Source: Mycolicibacterium aromaticivorans JS19b1 = JCM 16368
GTDB taxonomy: Bacteria > Actinomycetota > Actinomycetes > Mycobacteriales > Mycobacteriaceae
NCBI RefSeq assembly: GCF_000559085.1
Contig: NZ_JALN02000001.1
Coordinates: 1,860,001 to 1,924,000 of the forward strand
Reading direction: 5' to 3'
Length of the DNA: 64,000 bases
Made by a program: the position numbers and the translations under genes. The notes under the pieces were generated by a model. It was not told where the DNA came from, did no database searches, and saw only the letters and a list, made by a program, of their open reading frames with translations. Each line of letters opens with the position of its first letter. Positions within the stretch are counted from its first letter, which is position 1. Positions 32,467 through 39,641 of this stretch are shown here, in pieces.

Positions 32467-33243
32467 TTACGTCCCGGTCCAATTCGGCACGCGCTTTTCG
32501 GCGAACGCGACCGCACCTTCTCGGGCGTCGTTGGAGGAGAACACCGGAATGATCAGCTCCATCTGCTTCTTCCACATTTCCGCCCGGCTCCAGTCGGCGG
32601 ATTGCAGAAGCACGTCCTTGGTCGCGGCGACGGCCAGCGGCCCGTTGGCGCTGATCTTCCCGGCCAGCTCGATCGCCCCGGCCAGCGCCTCGCCGGGTTC
32701 GGTGAGGACGTTGACGAAGCCCCATGCCTCGCCCTGCTCGGCGGTGAACGTCTCGCCGGTCAGCGCGAGCTCGAACGCCTTCTGATACGGGATGCGATGC
32801 GGCAGCCGCAGCAGTCCGCCACCGGCGGCCACCAGGCCGCGCTTGACCTCGGGGATGCCAAACCTGGCTGTCGTGGACGCGACCACCAGGTCGGTGCCCA
32901 GAACCACCTCGGTCCCGCCGGCCACCGCGTAACCCTCGACGGCGGCGATCAGCGGCTTGCGCGGCGGACGCTCGGTGAAGCCGATCCCACGGCCGGGGAT
33001 GGCCACGGCTTCACCGGCCGCGAACGCCTTGAGGTCCATCCCGGAGCAGAAGTTGCCGCCCGCGCCGGTGACCACCCCGACCGTCAGGTCGGGGTCGGCG
33101 TCGAGCTCATCGACCGCGTCGGCAAGTCCTTGGCTCACAGCGAGATTCACCGCATTGCGGGCCTCGGGGCGGTTGATCGTGATGACCAGTATGCGGCCTT
33201 GGCGTTCCCGCAGAACTGCGTTCGACACCCGCGGCTCCTCCAT
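32467..33243 (-). CDS. Enoyl-CoA hydratase (canonical crotonase)
   Basis: The 258-residue protein has the oxyanion-hole segment NFCSGMDLKAF and retains both catalytic glutamates: AGGTEVVLGTDL and ARFGIPEVKRG. It is the only one of six crotonases in the window with both, and so the best candidate for a true 2-enoyl-CoA hydratase. ATG 33243 opens a three-gene operon with the SDR and the DapA-like aldolase. It is divergent from the TetR gene at 33391, with a copy of the 19-bp operator 27 bases upstream of its start and no clear Shine-Dalgarno. Confidence 0.9.
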   Translation of the reverse strand: MEEPRVSNAVLRERQGRILVITINRPEARNAVNLAVSQGLADAVDELDADPDLTVGVVTGAGGNFCSGMDLKAFAAGEAVAIPGRGIGFTERPPRKPLIAAVEGYAVAGGTEVVLGTDLVVASTTARFGIPEVKRGLVAAGGGLLRLPHRIPYQKAFELALTGETFTAEQGEAWGFVNVLTEPGEALAGAIELAGKISANGPLAVAATKDVLLQSADWSRAEMWKKQMELIIPVFSSNDAREGAVAFAEKRVPNWTGT

Positions 33244-33269
33244 GTTGGTTCGCTGGTATCGGTAAAACC

Positions 33270-33288
33270 TACTATAGGCTTTACAGTA
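33270..33288. promoter_or_regulatory. Operator site 6, between candidate regulator and its operon
   Basis: TACTATAGGCTTTACAGTA matches the consensus at 14 of 19 positions with a perfect TTACAGTA half. A second, overlapping inverted repeat (GTAAAACC at 33262-33269 and GGCTTTAC at 33277-33284) suggests two dimers or an extended site. It sits between the crotonase start (33243, -) and the TetR start (33391, +), where an autoregulatory operator is expected. Confidence 0.7.
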
Positions 33289-33390
33289 ACGGGTGGGTAC
33301 CGACGGATCCGCAGCGGGGACGAGGCTTCACACACCAATTTCGGGGTAAGGTTTCCACCCGCTGATTCTCGAACGGAAGGTGGACCTGCA

Positions 33391-34128
33391 GTGGCCAAGC
33401 CAGCGACCGCCGCCAAGCGGCCCCGGCGCGAGCGTGGGTCGATCAATCCCGATGACATCATCGCGGGCGCCTTCGAACTCGCCGAGCAGGTGTCGATCGA
33501 CAACCTGAGCATGCCCTTGCTGGGCAAGCACCTCGGCGTCGGAGTCACCAGTATCTACTGGTACTTCCGCAAGAAGGACGACCTGCTCAACGCGATGACC
33601 GACCGCGCACTGGGCCAGTACGTGTTCGCCACGCCGTATGTCGAGGCCGCCGACTGGCGCGAGAGCCTGGCCACCCATGCCCGGGCGATGCGAAAGACGT
33701 TCATGGGCAACCCGATCCTCTGCGATCTGATCCTGATCCGCTCTGCGCTGAGCCCGCGTGCGGTCCGGGCCGGCGAGCAGGAGGTCGAGAAGGCGATCAC
33801 CAGTCTGGTCGAGGCGGGCCTGTCCGCGGAGGACGCGTTCGACACATATTCCGCGGTCTCGGTGCACGTTCGCGGTTCGGTTGTGCTGCACCGGCTCTAC
33901 GAGAAGAACCGTGCCGCCGGCGAGGGTGCCCACCAGCTCGAGGACGCGATCATCGGAACCGCGGAGAGCACCCCGCTGCTCGCCAAGGTGAGCGCCGAGG
34001 GGCACCGCATCGGCGGCGCCGACGAGCGTAACTTCGAGTTCGGCCTCGGGTGCATCCTCGACCACGCGGCCGCGCTCATCGAGGCGGGCACGAAGTCCGC
34101 CGCGCCGAAGTCTCGGCGAAAGGGCTAG
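33391..34128 (+). CDS. TetR family regulator, candidate master repressor of the catabolic regulon
   Basis: The 245-residue protein has a basic N-terminal tail (AAKRPRRERGS), a helix-turn-helix at about 30-70 with MPLLGKHLGVGVTSIYWYFRKKDDLL, and a long helical ligand domain. GTG 33391 has GGAAGG ten bases upstream. It is the only TetR gene next to a copy of the shared 19-bp operator (33270), which is the main reason to propose it as the regulator of the copies at 606, 8009, 14243, 17771, 30608 and 54059. The ligand is probably a CoA ester or the substrate itself. A different, distant regulator cannot be excluded. A long hairpin follows its stop. Confidence 0.85.
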   Translation: MAKPATAAKRPRRERGSINPDDIIAGAFELAEQVSIDNLSMPLLGKHLGVGVTSIYWYFRKKDDLLNAMTDRALGQYVFATPYVEAADWRESLATHARAMRKTFMGNPILCDLILIRSALSPRAVRAGEQEVEKAITSLVEAGLSAEDAFDTYSAVSVHVRGSVVLHRLYEKNRAAGEGAHQLEDAIIGTAESTPLLAKVSAEGHRIGGADERNFEFGLGCILDHAAALIEAGTKSAAPKSRRKG

Positions 34129-34135
34129 CCGTGCG

Positions 34136-34193
34136 CCGAGCGTGACGCCAGAGTCACCGTCGACGCCGAGCGTGACTCTGGTGTGACGCTCGG
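34136..34193. terminator. Long imperfect hairpin, probable bidirectional terminator
   Basis: Arms at 34136-34157 and 34172-34193 pair at 20 of 22 positions around a 14-base loop, between the convergent TetR (stop 34128) and thiolase (stop 34197) genes. The unit GCCGAGCGTGAC also occurs twice as a direct repeat. There is no T tract, as is common in mycobacteria. The sequence may belong to a dispersed palindromic repeat family. Confidence 0.7.
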
Positions 34194-34196
34194 GTA

Positions 34197-35372
34197 TCAG
34201 ACCTCGACGATGACGGCGCCGCCCTGGCCGCCGCCCGCGCACATCGCCGCGACGCCGATGCCGCCGCCGCGACGGCGCAGCTCATAGATCAGCGTGGTGA
34301 TCATCCGGGCGCCGGACGCCGCGATCGGGTGGCCGAGGCTGCAGCCGCTGCCGGAGAAATTCACCAGCTCCTCGTCGATGCCGTACTCCTTGCAGGCCGC
34401 GATCGGCACCGAGGCGAAGGCCTCGTTGATCTCCCACAGGGCGATGTCCGACGGCGTAAGACCGGCCCGGTCGAGCACCTTGCCGATCGCCGCGACCGCG
34501 CCGAGGCCGGTGTCGCGCGCGGGCACCCCCGCAGCGCCCCACGCCTTCACGGTGGCCATGACGTCGAGCCCGTTGGCGCTCGCGTAGTCCCGATCGGTCA
34601 GGGTGACGGCGGCGGCCGCATCGTTGGTGCCGCTGCTGTTGCCCGCGGTGATCGAGAAGCCCTCGATCTCCGGGTGCAGCACCTTCAGGCCGGCCAGCTT
34701 CTCGACGGTGGTGTCACGGCGCGGGTGCTCGTCGACGGAGAACTCGGTGACCGAGCCGTCGAATTGCTCCACCTTCAGCGGGATGATCTCGTCGTCGAAC
34801 TTGCCGGCGTCCTGGGCGGCGACGGCGCGCTGGTGGCTGCGCGCGGCCCATTCGTCGAGCTGCTCGCGGCTGATGCCATAGGACTGCGCGGTGTTCCAGC
34901 CGACCGTGATCGACATGTCGCGGGCCGGGGCATCCGGGGTCTCGACGTGGATCGGGGGCAGCCAGCGCTCCTCGAACTTCAGTTCCGGGCCGGGGATCCG
35001 CTGATTCATCAGGGGTGTCATCGACAGCGACTGCACGCCGCCGGCCACGAGCACCTTCTCCATGCCGGAGCCGATCTGTGCCGAGGCGTTGCCGATGGCG
35101 GTCAGGCTACCCGCACAGTGCCGGTTGACGGCCTGGCCCGGTGCATTCTCGAAGCCTGCGACCAGAGCACAGTAGCGGGCGAGATCGCCACCGCCGTAAT
35201 GTGATTCGGCGATGATGATGTCATCGATGGCGTTCGGGTCGACGCCTGCGCGGCGGACCACCTCGGGGAGCACCGCTCCGAGCAAAACGTCCGGCGGGGT
35301 GTTGACCAGGGTCCCCTTGAACGAGCGACCGATCGCGGTCCGGACGGCACCGACAATGACTGGTTCGGGCAT
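34197..35372 (-). CDS. Acetyl-CoA acetyltransferase / 3-ketoacyl-CoA thiolase (FadA-like)
   Basis: The 391-residue thiolase has the nucleophile Cys in VNRHCAGSLTA, the INEAFAS motif, GHPIAASGAR and the second Cys in CAGGGQGG, so all catalytic elements are present. It cleaves 3-ketoacyl-CoA with CoA. GAGG lies upstream of ATG 35372. It is downstream of the crotonase (35445) and GntR (36325) genes on the same strand; a 72-base gap could hold its own promoter. In contrast to the thiolase-like protein at 17828 this one should be fully active. Confidence 0.93.
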   Translation of the reverse strand: MPEPVIVGAVRTAIGRSFKGTLVNTPPDVLLGAVLPEVVRRAGVDPNAIDDIIIAESHYGGGDLARYCALVAGFENAPGQAVNRHCAGSLTAIGNASAQIGSGMEKVLVAGGVQSLSMTPLMNQRIPGPELKFEERWLPPIHVETPDAPARDMSITVGWNTAQSYGISREQLDEWAARSHQRAVAAQDAGKFDDEIIPLKVEQFDGSVTEFSVDEHPRRDTTVEKLAGLKVLHPEIEGFSITAGNSSGTNDAAAAVTLTDRDYASANGLDVMATVKAWGAAGVPARDTGLGAVAAIGKVLDRAGLTPSDIALWEINEAFASVPIAACKEYGIDEELVNFSGSGCSLGHPIAASGARMITTLIYELRRRGGGIGVAAMCAGGGQGGAVIVEV

Positions 35373-35444
35373 GACGACCTCACTTCGAGTCTGAGACGTT
35401 ACAAAAGTAGCAGAATATGTAGCGCCGACGGTAAGTGGTCCGCA

Positions 35445-36314
35445 TCACTGCGGCTCCGGCACGTGGAAGTGTTCGTCACGCAGCCGGAACGCCTCTTTGG
35501 TGCCGACCTGCGCGCGGGTCTTGACGAAGTTGAACTCTCCCGGCGCGAACTGCAGGTTCGTTCCGTATGCGTGGAACAGATAGCTGGCCACTTCCTCGCC
35601 CTGATAGGCCTGGCTCTGCTCGACCAGGCGGAAGGCTTCCTTGGCGATGACCACACCGTCGGCGGGCATCTTGGCCGCCTTCTCGGCCCAGTACCGGGCC
35701 CGCGCCGTCACGGCGCCGACGTCGCAGGTCTCGGTGAAGACCCCGAGATGCTCGACGTCGCCGGCGGTGATCGTGTCACCGGTCAGCAACAGCCGCCGGG
35801 CCAGCACCGGACCGAGTCGGTGAAAGAACATGTGCAGGCTGCCGAGCGCGGGTCCGAGGAACCGGGTGGCAGGCATCCCGATCTTGGTGTCACGAGCGAT
35901 GACCGAGATGTCGGTCATCAACGCCATCTCGAAACCACCGCCGAGCGCGTAGCCGCTGATCTCGCCGACCGTCACCTTCGGAAAGCCCATGAGGTTGTGG
36001 TAGAAGCCGAATGACTTGCGGTCCACGGTGAGTCGGCGACGCTGACTGGGCCGGCGGTTGGCCTGCGCCTCGGACGCATCGCCATACCAGCCGTAGGCAT
36101 TGTTCATGTTCGCACCCGTGGAGAACACCCCTTCGGCACCGCGCAACAGCACGACGGTGATGTCGTCGTCCTCGGCGACGACATCCAGGTAGCGCCCGAC
36201 CGTCTCGCGCATCGCCGCGTCGTAGGAGTTGCGCTGGGCAGGGTTGTTCAGCGTGATGGTTGCGATGCGCGTGTCGCGGTCCGCGTCGAACAGCACACGG
36301 TCGTCGTCGGTCAT
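35445..36314 (-). CDS. Enoyl-CoA hydratase/isomerase family protein
   Basis: The 289-residue crotonase-fold protein starts at ATG 36314 (MTDDDRVLFDADRD) with GAGGAA upstream; a longer frame overlaps the GntR gene. It has EGVFSTGANMNNAYGWYG, and GYALGGGFEMALMTDI keeps the first catalytic Glu, but the second is Ala in KIGMPATRFLG. One-glutamate crotonases are often isomerases or hydrolases. It sits between a FadR-type GntR and a thiolase, suggesting a beta-oxidation block controlled by an acyl-CoA-type ligand. Confidence 0.86.
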   Translation of the reverse strand: MTDDDRVLFDADRDTRIATITLNNPAQRNSYDAAMRETVGRYLDVVAEDDDITVVLLRGAEGVFSTGANMNNAYGWYGDASEAQANRRPSQRRRLTVDRKSFGFYHNLMGFPKVTVGEISGYALGGGFEMALMTDISVIARDTKIGMPATRFLGPALGSLHMFFHRLGPVLARRLLLTGDTITAGDVEHLGVFTETCDVGAVTARARYWAEKAAKMPADGVVIAKEAFRLVEQSQAYQGEEVASYLFHAYGTNLQFAPGEFNFVKTRAQVGTKEAFRLRDEHFHVPEPQ

Positions 36315-36324
36315 GATCGGTTCC

Positions 36325-37098
36325 TCACCTGGGGTCCGGATTCGAAATGAGCTTGGCCTCAATGGTTCTGTCCCGGCCGAAGGCCAGAGTGTTGCGGCGG
36401 GCGGCGGCCAGATGATCCTGGGCCAGCCGGACCGCCCGGTCGGCGTTGCCGTCGTGGATGGCGGCCAGCATCTTGTGATGGTCGCTCAGCGCGGCCCGCA
36501 TGGTCTTGTGCCGCATCGGGTCCGGTTCGTCACTCCACACCGACGACTCGTGGGCCGACCAGATCAGCTCGAGCGACCCGATCAGCAGAATCATCGGCTC
36601 GTTGCCGCATCGGGACACCAGTGCCTCGTGAAAACGGCGGGCGTTGGGAACGTATTGCGAGGTGTCGTCGAATTGCTCTTCCTGACGGTCGATCTCGGCC
36701 TGCAGATACGGCACGACCTCACTCATGCGGTCTTCCCGTGCCGCGCACATCCCCGCACAGATCGGCTCCAGATGCATCAGCGCCCCGCTGACATCGGCCG
36801 GGGTGGACGACCGTGACTGCAGCACCATGCTGATCATGTGCGCGGTGCGGCCGGCCGACGGCAGATGCACGACGGCACCGCCCACGTTGCCGCGCCGCAC
36901 CGACACCAAACCGTCGACCTCGAGGATGTGGATCGCCTCGCGCAGAGCGGGTGGGCTGACGCCGAACTCGGTGAACAGGCTTTCCTGGGACGGCAGGACG
37001 TCACCTTCCCGCAGCCGGCCGGAGAGAATGTCGTCACGCAGCCGCGACGCGACGATCTCGGCGACGCGGGGCTGGCGGATACGCGGAACGGCTGCCAT
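36325..37098 (-). CDS. GntR family regulator, FadR/FCD type
   Basis: The 257-residue protein has an N-terminal winged helix (IVASRLRDDILSGRLREGDVLPSQESLFTEFGVSPPALREAIHILEVDGLVSVRRG) and a helical FCD-type effector domain with conserved His/Asp positions that may hold a metal or ligand. ATG 37098 is used because GAGGGGAG precedes it; the upstream in-frame ATG at 37137 lies inside a 22-base palindrome that must be the operator. It is divergent from the crotonase operon at 37189. FadR-type regulators respond to acyl-CoAs or carboxylates; it likely controls both directions. Confidence 0.88.
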   Translation of the reverse strand: MAAVPRIRQPRVAEIVASRLRDDILSGRLREGDVLPSQESLFTEFGVSPPALREAIHILEVDGLVSVRRGNVGGAVVHLPSAGRTAHMISMVLQSRSSTPADVSGALMHLEPICAGMCAAREDRMSEVVPYLQAEIDRQEEQFDDTSQYVPNARRFHEALVSRCGNEPMILLIGSLELIWSAHESSVWSDEPDPMRHKTMRAALSDHHKMLAAIHDGNADRAVRLAQDHLAAARRNTLAFGRDRTIEAKLISNPDPR

Positions 37099-37122
37099 CG
37101 ACTCCCCTCGCCACGCCATCCT

Positions 37123-37144
37123 TGCTATCTTGTACAAGATAGCA
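37123..37144. promoter_or_regulatory. Perfect 22-base palindrome, GntR/FadR-type operator
   Basis: A perfect inverted repeat centred on CTTGTACAAG with arms reading TGCTATCTTGT and ACAAGATAGCA. It lies 25 bases upstream of the GntR start (37098, -) and 45 bases upstream of the crotonase start (37189, +). The TTGTACAA core fits the short T-n-GT-N-AC-n-A type of FadR-subfamily sites. Confidence 0.8.
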
Positions 37145-37188
37145 CTACTGTTGGACTATCCGTAAAGTCGCGAAGGGCGGAGTTTTCG

Positions 37189-38001
37189 GTGGGTGACGAG
37201 GCCCGATCGGCCGACGGAGTAGTGACGACATCACGCGATGGCGCGGTGCTGCACATCCTGCTTGACCGACCTGGTCGCCGAAATTCCTTGAGCCCCAGCA
37301 TGATCGACTCCATCAACAATGCGCTGGTCGCCGCTGCCAGCGACGACGAGCTGCGCGCGGTGCATCTGAGCGGGGCCGGGCCGGACTTCTGTGCCGGAGT
37401 GGACTGGGTCGGCTCCAACAGCGGCGGGCAGCGCCCCCGCACCGGCGATCTGGTCCGCCGCATCCCGCATACCGCGCACCGCGCCATCGAACTCATCCAC
37501 ACACTGCATCTGCCTGTCGTGTGCACTGTCCGCGGCTGGGCCGCAGGCATGGGCTGCAACCTGGCGCTGGCAGCCGACTTCGCAGTGGCGAGCGCCGGTG
37601 CCGTGTTCTGGGAACCGTTCGTTTCCCGCGGCTTCAGCCCGGACTCCGGCGCGACGTGGCTGTTACCGCGACTGGTGGGTGTCGCCCGCGCCAAGGAAAT
37701 GCTGCTGCTCGGCGAGAGGGTCGAGGCCGAGACGGCCGCCGAGTGGGGCCTGATCCACGGCAGCGTCGACGAGTCCGACCTCGACGCGACCGTGGCCGCC
37801 CTGCTGGACCGGCTGGCATCCGGTCCGACGGTCGCGATCGGTCTGGCCAAGCAGGCCATCAACCACAGCCAGCACGCCACCCTTAACCAGGCCATGACCC
37901 AGGAATTGTTCAACCTCGAACTGTCCTGCCGGACTTCGGACTTCAAAGAGGGTCTGGCGGCATTTCGGGACAAGCGCGCCCCCGGCTTCACCGGGCGATG
38001 A
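37189..38001 (+). CDS. Enoyl-CoA hydratase/isomerase family protein (non-canonical active site)
   Basis: The 270-residue crotonase-fold protein starts at GTG 37189 with AGGGCGGAG seven bases upstream; a longer frame to 36838 runs through the GntR gene and operator and is rejected. It has DFCAGVDWVGSN for the oxyanion hole. Canonical glutamates are replaced by Asn (GMGCNLALAADF) and Phe (FWEPFVSRG). It is the first of three crotonases in a row and opens the operon 37189-43196. Chemistry other than simple hydration is likely. Confidence 0.86.
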   Translation: MGDEARSADGVVTTSRDGAVLHILLDRPGRRNSLSPSMIDSINNALVAAASDDELRAVHLSGAGPDFCAGVDWVGSNSGGQRPRTGDLVRRIPHTAHRAIELIHTLHLPVVCTVRGWAAGMGCNLALAADFAVASAGAVFWEPFVSRGFSPDSGATWLLPRLVGVARAKEMLLLGERVEAETAAEWGLIHGSVDESDLDATVAALLDRLASGPTVAIGLAKQAINHSQHATLNQAMTQELFNLELSCRTSDFKEGLAAFRDKRAPGFTGR

Positions 38002-38021
38002 GAGATCGGGCGATGAGAGAT
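37992..38021. repeat. 15-base tandem duplication at a gene junction
   Basis: CGGGCGATGAGAGAT occurs twice head to tail (37992-38006 and 38007-38021), across the stop of the first crotonase. It duplicates an ATGAGAGAT that could act as a coupled start, giving two extra in-frame ATGs before the start with a proper Shine-Dalgarno at 38034. Probably a recent slippage or duplication event. Confidence 0.85.
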
Positions 38022-38033
38022 AAGGACGCACTG

Positions 38034-38846
38034 ATGTCGGCACAGTCGTACGCCACCATCGGCTACGAGGTCACCGGCCACACGGCAACGATCACGTTGA
38101 ACCGGCCCGAGGCGCTCAACGCGCTGAGCCCGCACATGATCACCGAACTGCGCAGTGCCTACGACCGGGCTGAGAACGACGACAACATCTGGTTGCTGAT
38201 CGTCACCGGCACAGGGCGCGCGTTCTGTACCGGAGCCGACGTCAAGGAGATCCCCGAAGACGGCAAGGTGATCGACGAGCGACCCTATCTGTCCACCTAC
38301 GACCAGTGGGAAGCACCACAGGAAGGCACCCCGCCGTTCCGGCGGATGGCCAAGCCGGTGATCGTGGCGATCAACGGAATCTGTTGTGGCGCAGGCCTGG
38401 ACTGGGTGACGACCGGTGACATCGTGATTGCCTCGGACCGGGCGACGTTCTTCGACCCGCACGTGTCGATCGGTCTGGTGGCGGGACGCGAGATGGTTCG
38501 TCTGGCCAGGGTGTTGCCCCGCTCGGTGGCGTTACGGATGGCGATGATGGGTAAGCACGAGCGCGTGGACGCTGCTCGTGCCTATGAGCTCGGACTGATC
38601 ACCGAGATCGTCGAACATGACCGGCTTGTCGAGCGGGCCCACGAGATCGCCGAGATCGTGACACGTAATGCGCCGCTGGCGGTTCGCGGGACCCGGCTGG
38701 CGATCATCAAGGGACGGGAGATCCCGATGCACGAGGCCGAGATGCTCGCCGAGGCCTTCCGGGAGCGCAATCTGCACACCGAAGACTCACTCGAAGGACC
38801 CAAGGCCTTCGTCGAGAAGCGCGCACCCGAATGGCAATGCCGATGA
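38034..38846 (+). CDS. Enoyl-CoA hydratase/isomerase family protein (Asp/His active-site variant)
   Basis: The 270-residue protein starts at ATG 38034 (MSAQSYATIGYEV), with AAGGA seven bases upstream; in-frame ATGs at 37998 and 38013 arise from a 15-base duplication and are alternatives. It has RAFCTGADVKEIPED. The canonical glutamates read Asp (GAGLDWVTTGDI) and His (FFDPHVSIGLV). The FFDxHVSxGLV pattern is shared with the next gene, so the two are paralogues of one non-hydratase crotonase type. ATGA couples it to the next gene. Confidence 0.87.
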   Translation: MSAQSYATIGYEVTGHTATITLNRPEALNALSPHMITELRSAYDRAENDDNIWLLIVTGTGRAFCTGADVKEIPEDGKVIDERPYLSTYDQWEAPQEGTPPFRRMAKPVIVAINGICCGAGLDWVTTGDIVIASDRATFFDPHVSIGLVAGREMVRLARVLPRSVALRMAMMGKHERVDAARAYELGLITEIVEHDRLVERAHEIAEIVTRNAPLAVRGTRLAIIKGREIPMHEAEMLAEAFRERNLHTEDSLEGPKAFVEKRAPEWQCR

Positions 38847-39634
38847 CCGCCGCGTTCGAGACCATCCTGCTCGACTTCGACCGGACCGATCACGTCGCCA
38901 CCATCACCCTGAACCGACCTGACCAGCTCAACGCGTTCAACCGCACCATGTGTGAAGAAGTGGCCGCCGCATGGCGAATCGTGAAGAACGACAACGCGAT
39001 CAACGCGGTGGTCCTGCGCGCCGCCGGCGAGCGCGCCTTCAGCGCGGGATTGGACATCAAGACTCCGTACGGCCAGCCGCAGAATGTGTGGAATCACGAG
39101 GATCCGGGCGAGCTGCTCAGCCCGAAGTGGCAGAAGATGTGGAAGCCCGTCATCTGTGCGGTGCACGGCATGTGCACCGCGGGGGCGTTCTACTTCGTCA
39201 ACGAGTCCGACGTGGTGATCTGCTCCTCCGACGCCACATTCTTCGACTCCCATGTCAGTGCCGGCCTGGTCTGTGCGCTCGAGCCGATCGGCCTGATGCG
39301 CAAGATCGGACTCGGTGAGTCGCTTCGAATCGCGCTGATGGGCAACGACGAACGGGTCAGCGCCGACACCGCACTGCGCATCGGTCTGGTGTCGGAGGTC
39401 GTCGAGCCGGACGATCTCTGGTCGCGGGCCCACGAGATCGCCGCCACTATCGCTGCCAAGCCACCGTCGGCGACCCAGGGGACGGTCAAGGCGATCTGGG
39501 AGTCCCTGGACAAGCCCTATCGGGTGGCCATGGAGCAGAACCTGATCTACACCCGGCTGGGCAATCCACTGGGTCAGGCCGAGCTGGCCGAGCAGGAGCG
39601 GGACGCGACCCGGGTCGCCCCGAAGGTTCGGTGA
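38843..39634 (+). CDS. Enoyl-CoA hydratase/isomerase family protein (Tyr/His active-site variant)
   Basis: The 263-residue crotonase-fold protein starts at ATG 38843, overlapping the previous TGA (ATGA). It has RAFSAGLDIKTPYG for the oxyanion hole, while the glutamate positions read Tyr (AGAFYFVNESDV) and His (FFDSHVSAGLV). It shares the FFDxHVSxGLV block with the preceding protein, so the pair could form a hetero-oligomer or act on related CoA esters. The call as crotonase fold is firm; the reaction is open. Confidence 0.86.
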   Translation: MTAAFETILLDFDRTDHVATITLNRPDQLNAFNRTMCEEVAAAWRIVKNDNAINAVVLRAAGERAFSAGLDIKTPYGQPQNVWNHEDPGELLSPKWQKMWKPVICAVHGMCTAGAFYFVNESDVVICSSDATFFDSHVSAGLVCALEPIGLMRKIGLGESLRIALMGNDERVSADTALRIGLVSEVVEPDDLWSRAHEIAATIAAKPPSATQGTVKAIWESLDKPYRVAMEQNLIYTRLGNPLGQAELAEQERDATRVAPKVR

Positions 39635-39641
39635 TGAGCGC

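Noticed and set aside
30955..34128. A 1057-codon plus-strand open frame ending in the TetR gene
   Set aside because: Its first 800 codons are antisense to the aldolase, SDR and crotonase genes and have Arg/His/Gly-rich shadow composition; only the last 245 codons from GTG 33391 are a real gene.
35373..35444. Further copy of the shared operator upstream of the thiolase at 34197
   Set aside because: GTTACA and GTAG fragments occur, but spacing and symmetry do not fit the 19-bp consensus.
36838..37188. N-terminal extension of the crotonase at 37189
   Set aside because: It crosses the GntR gene and the 22-base operator; GTG 37189 has a good Shine-Dalgarno.
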